A stretch of 64,000 nt of DNA from Liolophura sinensis (taxonomy: Eukaryota; Mollusca; Polyplacophora; Chitonida; Chitonidae), in NCBI RefSeq assembly GCF_032854445.1, contig NC_088304.1:2976001-3040000 (forward strand). Direction: 5' to 3'. Positions 57,101-64,000 of this stretch are shown here, in pieces. The notes beneath the pieces are model-generated. The model had not been told where the DNA came from. It did not search any database and saw only the letters and a list, made by a program, of their open reading frames with translations. Made by a program: the position numbers and the translations under genes. Numbering within the stretch: the stretch's first letter is position 1; every line of letters begins with the position of its first letter.

Positions 57101-60100
57101 GTCAATCTATTAATGCTATCTAGAATAATTTTGATGCTTCAGTGCTTATTTTTCTTCGTGCTTTTGTTTTCAGTAAAGCTAAGGAGTTCAAGGAAATTGA
57201 GAGTAAACAGTGTCAGCGGATGATATCAAATCTGTCCCCAGCAGCAGGTATGTTCAGTACACGGGGTTCGTATAGTCGAGGTCTTGAAAACCTTGAAAAG
57301 CCCAGAAAATCATGAAAAGCATGGAAAGCCTTGAAAAGCGTGGGAAACCTTGAAAATTGAGGAAAGTATGGAAATTGAAAGTAACATTTCCGTGCTGGAA
57401 ATGATGAAAATGATGAAATTGAGAGCCACATGTACTGTGAGCTGAACTGTAGACAGAACTGTAGACAGTCTGCATGTGACTCTGTGTTTGTCTCATAGTT
57501 TCACCGATTAAAAAGTGCCAGTGTGAAGTTTCTGTCTGTTTATCTCACAGATGTTCAGATAAAGGTTTTGTATGGAATTGCCAATGCATATTACATCATT
57601 CAGAATGTACATTTAAGTGTCATTGGTGAACTTTGTGTGTGTCTTGATTTCAGCACGAGGAGAGAGTACACAACAGAAAAGCAAAAGCAGCTCCAAATCA
57701 CAAGAGGACTTCAAAACAGCAGTCAGGAAGCATTTAATGTAAGCTCATACAACTGTAGTTGTGTCAGGGATCAGGGATTATGCAATACTTGTAGTCTTAT
57801 GTACACCTGTTCAGTTGTACAAAAGGATGTAGGTTCAAACCTGGCCTTGGGTAAGGAAGATGTTGATTCCCCTAATCTCACAATTTCTAGGGTCTTTATT
57901 AATGACAATAATAGGTCAAACATTGTTTAAAATACAATTGTCTTTTATCAGTATGGTGTGCTTTTCTATGTGTCATACATAGGAAAGCCTCTCAGCAACT
58001 TGCCTGAGGTCTGCTGGTTACCCAGTACATTCCCATTTCCTCCATACTAAAACCGACGGCTATCATATTAACCAGAAATTCTTGAGTGTGATCGTGTCGG
58101 CCATTTCCTTGTGTGGCCATATAAACACGGTAAAGCTTGTCAGTAACTTGCCAGAGGTCGGTGGTTTCCCCCTGCACCCCAGTTTCCATTGCTCATTATA
58201 AAACCAACAGCCATCCTATAATAATAAATAAATTGAAGTTCCTAAAATTTATAAAACAAGTTTTATTATATTATTATTAACTTGATAGTCTAATGTTTAC
58301 TGGAAGGCCATAATTTAAAATTTTATTTACAGAAAATTTGATTTGAGTGGATTTTTGGGGCAAAAATCTCTGCTACAGCCAATTAATCGACCATGTTCAT
58401 GTATCAAATGTCTGGTGTCAGTGTATGGAGGTGATCATGCAGTTCCTTCCTGGAAAAACCACTTCCAAACTGGGTTAAAACCTCAGCATCTGCTGTTAGG
58501 CTCAAGGGCATGTGAACTATTTCTACAATTTTACACAAACAGTGATGTACTAGAGAAAAGATCAAAAATAGTACAGTGTACACTGCATAGACCAGCATGG
58601 GTTTAGATGGGCAGTGTTCTCCACTGCAAGTGTAATGGATATTATATCTGGTGTAAGTATACTGTGACTCTGTGGGTTGTCCTGCCTGGTGTCAGTGTAC
58701 TTGGACTGGGTGGGTTGTCCTGTCTGGTGTCTGTATACTGGGACTGGGTGGGTTATCCTGTCTGGTGTCTGTATACTGAGACTGGGTGGGTTGTCTTGTC
58801 TGGTGTCTGTGTACTGTGACAGGGTGGGTTGTCCTGTCTGGTGTCTGGGTACTGTGACAGGGTGAGTTGTCCTGTTTGGTGTCGGTATACTGGGACTGGG
58901 TGGGCTGTCGTGTCTGGTGTCTGTATACTGGAACCGGGTGGGTTGTCTTGTCTGGTGTCTGTGTACGGTGACTGGGTGGGTTATCCTGTCTGGTGTCTGT
59001 ATACTGGGACTGGGTGGGCTGTCCTGTCTGGTGTCTGTATACTGGGACTGGGGGGGGGGGGGGGGGGTGTCTTGTCTGGTGTCCGTATATTGTGACAGGG
59101 AGGTCTATCCTGTCTGGTGTCTGTATACTGGGACTGGGTGGGTTGTCCTGTCTTGTGTCGGTATACTGGGACTGGGTGGGTTGTCTTGTCTGGTGTCGGC
59201 GTACTGTGACTGGGTGGGTTGGACTGTCTGGTGTCTCTATACTGGGACTGTGTGGGTTGTCCTGTCTGGTGGCGGTATACTGTGACAGGGAGGTCTATCC
59301 TGTCTGGTGTCGGTATACTGTGACTGGGTGGGTTGTCCTGTCTGGTGTCGGTATACTGTGACTGGGTAGAGTGCTGGGTTTTCAAGCCGGTAGCCGGCAG
59401 AGCTCCAGCGGGTATTTGTTCACATACCACCCGCTACTACCTACCATCTTATCAAGGCTTTCCTCAGCAAAGTAAAGTTGTAAACTGCTCTTAATTGTCA
59501 GTGGTCAGCTGGGTGTCACTTCAAAGCTGGTCCTGGTCAGCTGGTGTAAGAGGTCACTGCTGGTATCCCTTACCAAGTCCATGGCAATCTGTAACCCTAC
59601 CATGTGCCGGTGACCTCTCTGAGCACCGTGAGGTTTGGGAACTGTTGTACTATGTCAAATGCAGTGCCCGTTTCCGACAATGACTTGTCCTGTCGCTGCT
59701 CACAGCTTCGCGAGGAACTCGAACCCCATGTTTCTGACAGCCACACTGACTAGGTTTACTCGAAAAACAAACACCCAAGATAAAATCATGAATCAAACAT
59801 CACTTCTTTGCTTCGGCTTTGGGATCATGGGACAAGATTTGTATGTTTTTGCGTCTTTTTACAAAATAGATGGAATGACGGACAGAAATGAATTTCTGGT
59901 TCTAGTATTTACATACAGGTCTTTGTGTATAAAAGTACATGTATGTAAACTCAAAATAATGCACTCCAGAGACCGATTTCTCACTATGTGCATTACAAAC
60001 ACTGACTGAAAACCATTTTTAAATGGTCTTTTTTGCATATTTTTTTATTTCATGGGAATAAAAATTTGGGCATGAAAATTAGGAATGATGTGTACTCCCA

Positions 60101-63100
60101 GAATTTGAAAAAGTTGTGGTTTACTTTTGGAGTTTATAATGACGAATGCATATCTCCCCCACCCACCAAAAAAAAAGTACAATTCGCAATGCGTTTAGCG
60201 TATGTAATTTGTTATTATGTCAAATTGTGGGAATCTGACTGTTACCTTTATTTTCGGGATTAGCGGTGTGTTGAACATGTTTGTACGCAATCAAATACAT
60301 AGCTTGGTAGTGCTTACATTACAACTTTTCCGCTTCACTTTATCAATAATGCATTTAAACAAACTATTTTGTTTTACAATACATACATAAATAAGTTAAC
60401 ATTACACCTAACTATTTACATACATGTGAACTGTGCTTAAATCTTTACTCAGATTGTGGTTATGTCTGGTGTTTATATCAGTTACTAGTAGAATGGAATG
60501 ACGCTAGTTCTTCCACTTCTGCTATGTTAACTTTTAGAAACATGCAAGTCAGATAAATTTATGAATAACACTTTTTCTGTGACACAGTTGTGATTTATGA
60601 AGCTTGTCTTTTCTGGCAGTGCCTAAAATTACAACCATGGTGTTGGGCATTTTTATTATCATTTTCTCGTGCTGTGCAGTGCTAAATCATATGCAATTAT
60701 TTTTTACTTTGGCAATGCCTAAAATTACAACCATGGTGTTGGGCATTTTTATTATCATTTGCTGGTGCTGTGCAGTGCTAAATCATATGCAGTTATTTTT
60801 TACTTTGGCAATGCCTAAAATTACAACCATGGTGTTGGCCATTTTTATTATCATTTTCTCGTGCTGTGCAGTGCTAAATCATATGCAGTTATTTTTTACT
60901 TTGGCAATGCCTAAAATTACAACCATGGTGTTGGGCATTTTTATTATCATTTGTTGGTGCTGTGCAGTGCTAAATCATATGCAGTTATTTTTTACTTTGG
61001 CAATGCCTAAAATTACAACCATGGTGTTGGGCATTTTTATTATCATTTGCTGGTGCTGTGCAGTGCTAAATCATATGCAATTATTTTTTACTTTGGCAAT
61101 GCCTAAAATTACAACCATGGTGTTGGGCATTTTTATTATCATTTGCTGGTGCTGTGCAGTGCTAAATCATATGCAATTATTTTTTACTTTGGCAATGCCT
61201 AAAATTACAACCATGGTGTTGGGCATTTTTATTATCATTTGCTGGTGCTGTGGAGTGCTATATCATATGCAATTATTTTTTACTTTGGCAATGCCTAAAA
61301 TTACAACCATGGTGTTGGGCATTTTTATGATCATTTTCTCGTACTGTGCAGTGCTAAATCATATGCAGTTATTTTTTACTTTGGCAATGCCTAAAATTAC
61401 AACCATGGTGTTGGACATTTTTATTATCATTTGCTCGTGCTGTGCAGTGCTAAATCATATGCAGTTATTTTTTACTTTGGCATTGCCTAAAATTACAACC
61501 ATGGTGTTGGCCATTTTTATTATCATTTGCTCGTGCTGTGCAGTGCTAAATCATATGCAGTTATTTTTTACTTTGGCATTGCCTAAAATTACAACCATGG
61601 TGTTGGGCATTTTTATTATCATTTGCTGGTGCTGTGCAGTGCTAAATCATATGCAATTATTTTTTACTTTGGCAATGCCTAAAATTACAACCATGGTGTT
61701 GGACATTTTTATTATCATTTGCTCGTGCTGTGCAGTGCTAAATCATATGCAGTTATTTTTTACTTTGGCATTGCCTAAAATTACAACCATGGTGTTGGGC
61801 ATTTTTATTATCATTTGCTCGTGCTGTGCAGTGCTAAATCATATGCAGTTATTTTTTACTAATGACTCCATCCTTAGTGTCAATGCTTTGAAATGAAGTA
61901 CTTCACTGAAATTCACTCACTGACATGGGTTCTTTTTCAGTGTAATACATTACAAGTACACAAGTATTGAAAACTAATATATAATCTCTGGTGACAAAGC
62001 TATTTTGCAGGCAATAACTGCTAGACCAGACTGCTTTGTAGTGACAAATCAGATAAGGCCTGGCCTTTATTGGGCTTTGGCTGGCCGCACTCATTTAGAA
62101 AACAGATAGCAATAACAGGGCCTGTTAGCCTGTTAGAACTCTCAGTCTGCATGTTCAGTGTCTGAAAGTGATTTTGGTTTTGACCTGTTTTTGTGATTTA
62201 AGATACTGTAGTCTGACAATTGGACAGAAATGACTGATATCATTATGCCATGACTGAAATGTTTTATGAGAAAGCGTTTCATTGTTAACTTTGTTCGTTT
62301 AGTGCTTAAAGTATTGTGTAAACTCACATGCTTGCATTTAAGTTGGAACTTTTGAATTGCTGAAATGTGATGTCTGCATTTACTGCAAAGACACAGTTTC
62401 TTGCTGTTAATTATTGATGGCTCCAATGTCAGCACATAAAAGCCAAACATGTACATGTACGTGTATACTGTTTATGAAGACAAAAAAAGAAACGCACAAG
62501 TAAAAAATGATATTTACTATATCTGAAACTTTTTTATGCACTCATTAACTGATTAGAATTATGCATATAGATGTAGGCTCTAAAATAAACTCAAATAGCC
62601 TCTCATAACATCTAGACTCCAAGATATTCCCGGGACCTATGCGGCCTTTGAGCCCCAACCAATGATGGATCATCGAACATCCACCTACTTCTGGGCAGCA
62701 GCCTGCACTTGATGAACACCCTGGGTGTCCTGTCTGGTGTCAGCATTCTGTGACTGCTCAGGGTGTCCTGTCTGGTGTCAGCATACTGTGACTCGGCAGG
62801 GTGTCCTGTCTGATGTCAGTATACTGTGACTTGGCAGGGTGTCCTGTCTGGTGTCAGCATACTGTGACTGGGCAGGGTGTCCTGTCTGGTGTCAGCATAC
62901 TGTGATTGGGCAGGGTGTCCTGTCTGGTGTCAGTATACTGTGACTGGGCAGGGTTTCCTGTCTGGTGTCAGCATACTGTGACTGGGCAGGGTGTCCTGTC
63001 TGGTGTCAGCATACTGTGACTGGGCAGGGTGTCCTGTCTGGTGTCAGCATACTGTGACTGGGCAGGGTGTCCTGTCTGGTGTCAGCATACTGTGACTGGC

Positions 63101-63367
63101 ATAGGTATCTCCAGCATCATGAGTGAGTGATGCATGATTCGTGTTAGGACTCTAATAAACCAGATTGCACACTTTACCCCAAATTAAGAAAACAATTTGC
63201 TAGCCTGTCTACATATTGGTGAATTGGTTTATGTTTGCAGGGAAATGAAGAATAACCCAGGTAATGAGGTTATGCCATTTCCAAACTGGAGTTTGGGACC
63301 CGTAGAAATTGCGAATATCATTGAGACTGCAGAGGAACTCGACCTGGATGTGATACAGCAGGGAGAG
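45162..63367 (+). CDS. FKBP6: FKBP6-like protein (FKBP domain plus TPRs), 13 exons, 3'-partial
   Basis: Exons: 45162-45188, 46022-46112, 46494-46709, 47435-47524, 48374-48529, 48958-49034, 50489-50548, 52778-52837, 53074-53271, 55598-55707, 57174-57247, 57654-57738, 63241-63367. All introns are GT-AG and all phases join, giving 457 codons with no stop; the gene continues past the window. Residues about 95-205 form one FKBP fold and 230-365 three TPR motifs; a Ser/Lys-rich linker follows. The order and the sequence 'MKKGELSRFLIKPEYGYG' match animal FKBP6, a catalytically inactive FKBP that works with HSP90 in piRNA loading and transposon control in the germline (Drosophila shutdown is the relative). 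By FKBP12 numbering, Y26, D37, I56 and Y82 are kept (Y114, D126, I153, Y179), but W59 is Met156 and F99 is His196, so prolyl isomerase activity is not expected. Introns are crowded with SINEs and minisatellites. Confidence 0.88.
45790..45897 (+). mobile_element. SINE relic in intron 1
   Basis: 'ctggttggactgtgactgg' and 'atgtctggtgtcttcagc' match the middle of the SINE at 50570-50926, including one GGTGTC flank of its 38-bp segment. Head and tail are lost. Confidence 0.6.
46022..46112 (+). CDS. FKBP6: FKBP6-like exon 2
   Basis: Acceptor 'attttcctgcag', donor 'gtgagg'. It encodes LNDGISLRDVLHGEGAEFEV and then an acidic run, corresponding to the N-terminal leader of FKBP6 proteins. Confidence 0.82.
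46494..46709 (+). CDS. FKBP6: FKBP6-like exon 3
   Basis: Acceptor 'ctggtttacag', with a second in-phase AG six bases later (exon from 46500). Donor 'gtcagt'. It ends in GVKKMLLQPGSGNRVPENSL, the first strand of the FKBP fold. Confidence 0.82.
47160..47350 (-). mobile_element. SINE fragment (GGCCTCCGTGG family), intron 3
   Basis: (TTTA)n tail, then 'gattggtgttttatgcccta', 'aatatttcacttatatgacg' and 'gccagagaggaagccagcc' on the minus strand. The tRNA-like head is missing. It ends about 85 bp before exon 4. Confidence 0.78.
47435..47524 (+). CDS. FKBP6: FKBP6-like exon 4
   Basis: Acceptor 'cgtgttgtag', donor 'gtaagt'. It encodes VHYNAYLEYSDEPYDSS, holding the FKBP12 Y26 and D37 equivalents, and the KFRLGE strand. 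Confidence 0.9.
48374..48529 (+). CDS. FKBP6: FKBP6-like exon 5
   Basis: Acceptor 'tttatttgttcag', donor 'gtgagt'. It encodes the core of the FKBP pocket, with Met156 where active FKBPs have tryptophan, and the YGYGHLGCAPRIPPNAT loop. Confidence 0.93.
48785..48855. repeat. 17-bp tandem repeat, intron 5
   Basis: About four copies of 'tacatgtatgtgtaagt'. Confidence 0.9.
48958..49034 (+). CDS. FKBP6: FKBP6-like exon 6
   Basis: Acceptor 'tttttcattttcag', donor 'gtatga'. It encodes the last FKBP strand (LMHEIELLNFVE) and the start of the linker to the TPRs. Confidence 0.9.
49053..49316 (-). mobile_element. tRNA-headed SINE in intron 6, 18 nt from the splice donor
   Basis: Complete element on the minus strand, from the AAATA-type tail to 'gagccacggaggtcc'. 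The flanks 'tgattgtgttttaat' (49038-49052) and 'tgattgggttttaat' (49317-49331) are a 15-bp target-site duplication with one mismatch. Confidence 0.9.
49332..50020. other. Intron 6 interior, nothing recognised
   Basis: Unique-looking AT-rich intron sequence between two minus-strand SINEs. Confidence 0.4.
50021..50286 (-). mobile_element. tRNA-headed SINE (GGCCTCCGTGG family), intron 6
   Basis: Complete minus-strand copy: (TTTA)n tail, 'acttatacgactgcggccag', 'gccggagaggaagccagcat', and B and A boxes inside 'tgaactcacagcgaccgc' and 'ccaactgagccacggaggcc'. No clean target duplication seen. Confidence 0.92.
50489..50548 (+). CDS. FKBP6: FKBP6-like exon 7
   Basis: Acceptor 'tgtttgaaatttag', donor 'gtttgt'. 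Twenty codons (EERQAIPWEKIKSACDAAKK) leading into the first TPR helix. Confidence 0.85.
50570..50926 (+). mobile_element. tRNA-headed SINE carrying the 38-bp segment, intron 7
   Basis: The head has 'agatggcctcatggttag' (A box) and 'gggatcgtacctggg' (B box). The body has 'gcctcgcttggcgctcagc'. The tail has 'gacgttaaaccgcaag' and (CACT)n. A 38-bp segment is bounded by GGTGTC at 50736 and 50774. The element begins 21 nt after exon 7. Confidence 0.88.
50927..51015 (+). mobile_element. SINE tail (GGCCTCCGTGG family) fused to the preceding SINE
   Basis: 'cctcccaccataatgctgg' to (AAAT)n directly follows the (CACT)n tail. The flanks 'tcttttgttc' (just before 50570) and 'tctttgttc' (just after 51015) resemble each other, so the pair may have moved as one composite. 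Confidence 0.7.
51465..51565 (-). mobile_element. SINE tail fragment, intron 7
   Basis: 'tttatttgattggtgattta', 'cactcaagaatatttcac'-type sequence and 'tatacgacggaagtcagt' on the minus strand. Head absent. Confidence 0.7.
51865..52475. repeat. 28-bp minisatellite, about 22 copies, intron 7
   Basis: Unit core 'ggtggtgatccaaatccaaa' plus 'tgtaaata'. Units vary at aaat/aggt positions. All three minus-strand frames stay open over part of it, giving spurious Asp/His/Phe-rich peptides. Confidence 0.95.
52778..52837 (+). CDS. FKBP6: FKBP6-like exon 8
   Basis: Acceptor 'cttattgcag', donor 'gtttgt'. It encodes EARILFEDEGYYKAQLKYRK, the first TPR. An (ATT)n tract lies just upstream (52700-52740). Confidence 0.88.
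53074..53271 (+). CDS. FKBP6: FKBP6-like exon 9
   Basis: Acceptor 'atttgtggcag', donor 'gtaagg'. It encodes TPR2 (LYLNISVCYLKQC, ANKALEID) and the start of TPR3 (NVKALYNKGK). Confidence 0.92.
53335..55200. repeat. 38-bp minisatellite, about 42 copies, intron 9
   Basis: Unit cores 'ataagtggtcgatgatgctc' and 'ctgtggccatttgtgac'. It starts about 60 bp after exon 9 and is interrupted at 54387-54641 by a SINE. All three minus-strand frames are open across most of it, giving pseudo-proteins of up to 326 residues; these are artefacts. Confidence 0.96.
54387..54641 (-). mobile_element. tRNA-headed SINE inserted in the 38-bp minisatellite
   Basis: The best-preserved copy of the GGCCTCCGTGG family, on the minus strand. 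The host sequence 'ataagtggtcgat' is duplicated at 54374-54386 and 54642-54654, a 13-bp target-site duplication. The array resumes in register after it. Confidence 0.95.
55598..55707 (+). CDS. FKBP6: FKBP6-like exon 10
   Basis: Acceptor 'ttaatgtcgcag', donor 'gtaatg'. It encodes ALLRMGEFGQSRKSLVAAHN and the following helix, completing TPR3. It ends in phase 2. Confidence 0.9.
55985..56945. repeat. 43-bp minisatellite, about 21 copies, intron 10
   Basis: Unit cores 'ttagctggctttcaccttgt' and 'acacttgtcttccaacaata'. Some units carry an extra 'cacttgtcttc' of 11 bp, giving two length classes. Plus-strand frames over it are artefacts. Confidence 0.95.
57174..57247 (+). CDS. FKBP6: FKBP6-like exon 11
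   Basis: Acceptor 'cttttgttttcag', donor 'gtatgt'. It encodes KAKEFKEIESKQCQRMISN, the long helix after the TPRs. Confidence 0.85.
57654..57738 (+). CDS. FKBP6: FKBP6-like exon 12
   Basis: Acceptor 'cttgatttcag', donor 'gtaagc'. It encodes a low-complexity Ser/Lys/Gln segment (RGESTQQKSKSSSKSQEDFK). It ends in phase 2. Confidence 0.75.
57739..58640. other. Intron 12, left part
   Basis: No exon seen. 'gtaggttcaaacctgg' near 57830 looks like a polymerase III B box, so a degraded SINE may be present. A direct repeat ('cagtaacttgccagagg' and relatives) occurs at about 57992 and 58140. Confidence 0.4.
58641..59367. repeat. 38-bp SINE-derived minisatellite, about 19 copies, intron 12
   Basis: Unit cores 'ggttgtcctgtctggtgtct' and 'gtatactgggactgggtg'. 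The unit matches the 38-bp segment inside the SINEs at 50736 and 32889 ('ggtgtcagtataatgtgact'). A G homopolymer at 59051-59067 replaces part of one unit. Confidence 0.93.
59368..60600. other. Intron 12, middle part
   Basis: No exon supported. Sequence just after the array ('gggtagagtgctgggttttc', 'aagccggtag') looks like a SINE head of the 28699 type ('ggtagagcgtccgcttc', 'gaccggtag'). Confidence 0.35.
60610..61865. repeat. 96-bp tandem repeat, 13 copies, with 430-codon open frame, intron 12
   Basis: Units of 96 bp with cores 'cctaaaattacaaccatggt' and 'gtgctaaatcatatgcagtt', nearly identical. Because 96 is divisible by three, one plus-strand frame stays open from 60604 to 61896 and reads as 32-residue hydrophobic repeats. 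Differences between units fall mostly at amino-acid-changing sites (Gly/Ala/Asp, Cys/Phe, Trp/Ser, Met/Leu), which argues against a selected protein. Confidence 0.95.
61897..62721. other. Intron 12, unique-looking stretch
   Basis: Nothing recognised; short chance frames only. Confidence 0.4.
62722..63099. repeat. 38-bp SINE-derived minisatellite, about 10 copies, intron 12
   Basis: Unit cores 'ggtgtcagcatactgtgact' and 'gggcagggtgtcctgtct'. It is very homogeneous, hence recent. It is a second, separately homogenised array of the same SINE-internal segment as 58641-59367. Confidence 0.95.
63241..63367 (+). CDS. FKBP6: FKBP6-like exon 13 (last in window)
   Basis: Acceptor 'ggtttatgtttgcag', donor 'gtaagg'. 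The phase joins exon 12. It encodes MPFPNWSLGPVEIANIIETA and EELDLDVIQQGE. This C-terminal region has no counterpart in vertebrate FKBP6 that I can recall, so the assignment rests on splice phase and coding appearance. Confidence 0.68.
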
Positions 63368-63779
63368 GTAAGGGGAGATAACCAGGTGTGGCAGGCAGTC
63401 TCTGGCATCACACTTCTCATACCTGCTACAAAAGCAAACTTTACCTTACATTTTCATTAGTGTGTTTCTTCCATGTCCAGTAACTATGACGAAAACCTGG
63501 AAATAGAAAATGTCTTTTCCAGGTGTTGAATTGCCTTGAAATTGAGAGCCAGCTTTGCACGCATGCAACAGCATGTCTGCTGTATTTATAAACAGATCAA
63601 AAAACCAGTCTACTGTCTGGTGACATTCTCTTGAAGAGATGTGTTTTCTAACATCTTTGAAATGTCATTTGATGCACTGGAGTGTACATGTGAAAGTTCA
63701 TCTAAGAAGGTCAATTCACTGTGCTTTAAGCTTTTACAACCATGGAATACTTTTTCAAAGTTGCCTGGAAAATGTGAAT
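63368..63779. other. Intron 13, start
   Basis: No exon seen. The phrase 'gaaaacctggaaatagaaa' resembles a 'gaaaaccttgaaaagcc' sequence near 57290 in intron 11, suggesting a shared low-complexity relic. Confidence 0.35.
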
Positions 63780-64000
63780 TTTATTATTGGCCTGTGTTGT
63801 GATGAGCCCCAACAGAGGGATCTTATTATTGGCATGTGTTGTGATGAGCCCCAACAGAGGGATCTTATTATTGGCCTGTGTTGTGATGAGCCCCAACAGA
63901 GGGATCTTATTATTGGCCTGTGTTGTGATGAGCCCCAACAGAGGGATCTTATTATTGGCCTATGTTGTGATGAGCCCCATCAGAGGGATCTTATTATTGG
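63780..64000. repeat. 42-bp tandem repeat running off the window
   Basis: At least five near-identical units with cores 'gggatcttattattggcctg' and 'tgttgtgatgagccccaaca'. The array is cut by the window end. Confidence 0.95.

Noticed and set aside
58981..59430. 149-codon minus-strand frame
   Set aside because: Reading of the 38-bp SINE-derived array, including a G homopolymer.
60604..61896. 430-residue multi-pass membrane-like protein
   Set aside because: Pure 96-bp tandem repeat inside an intron, with unit differences mostly amino-acid-changing; no sign of coding constraint.

Overview
This is a stretch of animal nuclear DNA. Genes are interrupted by many GT-AG introns, coding density is low, and most of the window is AT-rich, repeat-laden intron or intergenic sequence. 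Short retroposons with tRNA-like heads (A and B boxes) end in (CACT)n, (CATT)n or AAATA-type tails next to cores such as 'gagtacggcgtaaaacacca'. Together with a metazoan FKBP6 gene, these tails point to a lophotrochozoan, most likely a marine mollusc; the species cannot be fixed from the sequence.

Four genes can be supported. (1) 4639-11207 (+): the last five exons of a small secreted, cysteine-rich protein with a hydrophobic GPI-type C-terminus. Its first exon was not found, and one intron holds a 2.2 kb minisatellite. (2) 37000-38205 (+): an intronless class A (rhodopsin-like) GPCR, preceded by about 0.9 kb of 43-bp repeats. (3) 41352-41612 (-): an 86-residue secreted peptide precursor with ten cysteines in a 54-residue mature region. 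(4) 45162 to beyond the window end (+): thirteen exons of an FKBP6-like gene (FKBP domain plus TPRs). Family members act in the germline piRNA pathway. All 13 exons keep phase and give 457 residues before the window ends.

Layout: 0-4.6 kb, no confident gene; 4.6-11.2 kb, cysteine-rich protein gene; 11.2-16.2 kb, intergenic with dispersed repeats; 16.2-33 kb, a large direct tandem duplication (unit A about 7.1 kb; unit B longer because of a SINE, a grown (TA)n tract, three extra 48-bp units and about 1.9 kb of extra sequence); 33-36.9 kb, degenerate tandem arrays; 37-38.2 kb, GPCR; 38.2-41.3 kb, repeats, an inverted-repeat element and SINEs; 41.35-41.6 kb, peptide gene; 41.6-45.1 kb, intergenic SINE debris; 45.16-64 kb, FKBP6-like gene with introns packed with SINEs and at least five different minisatellites.

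The genes show no operon-like or pathway link. The most distinctive pattern is in the repeats. Two 38-bp minisatellites in the FKBP6 intron match an internal 38-bp segment of a SINE found intact elsewhere in the window. That segment is flanked in the SINE by a short direct repeat, which suggests SINE-seeded minisatellite birth.
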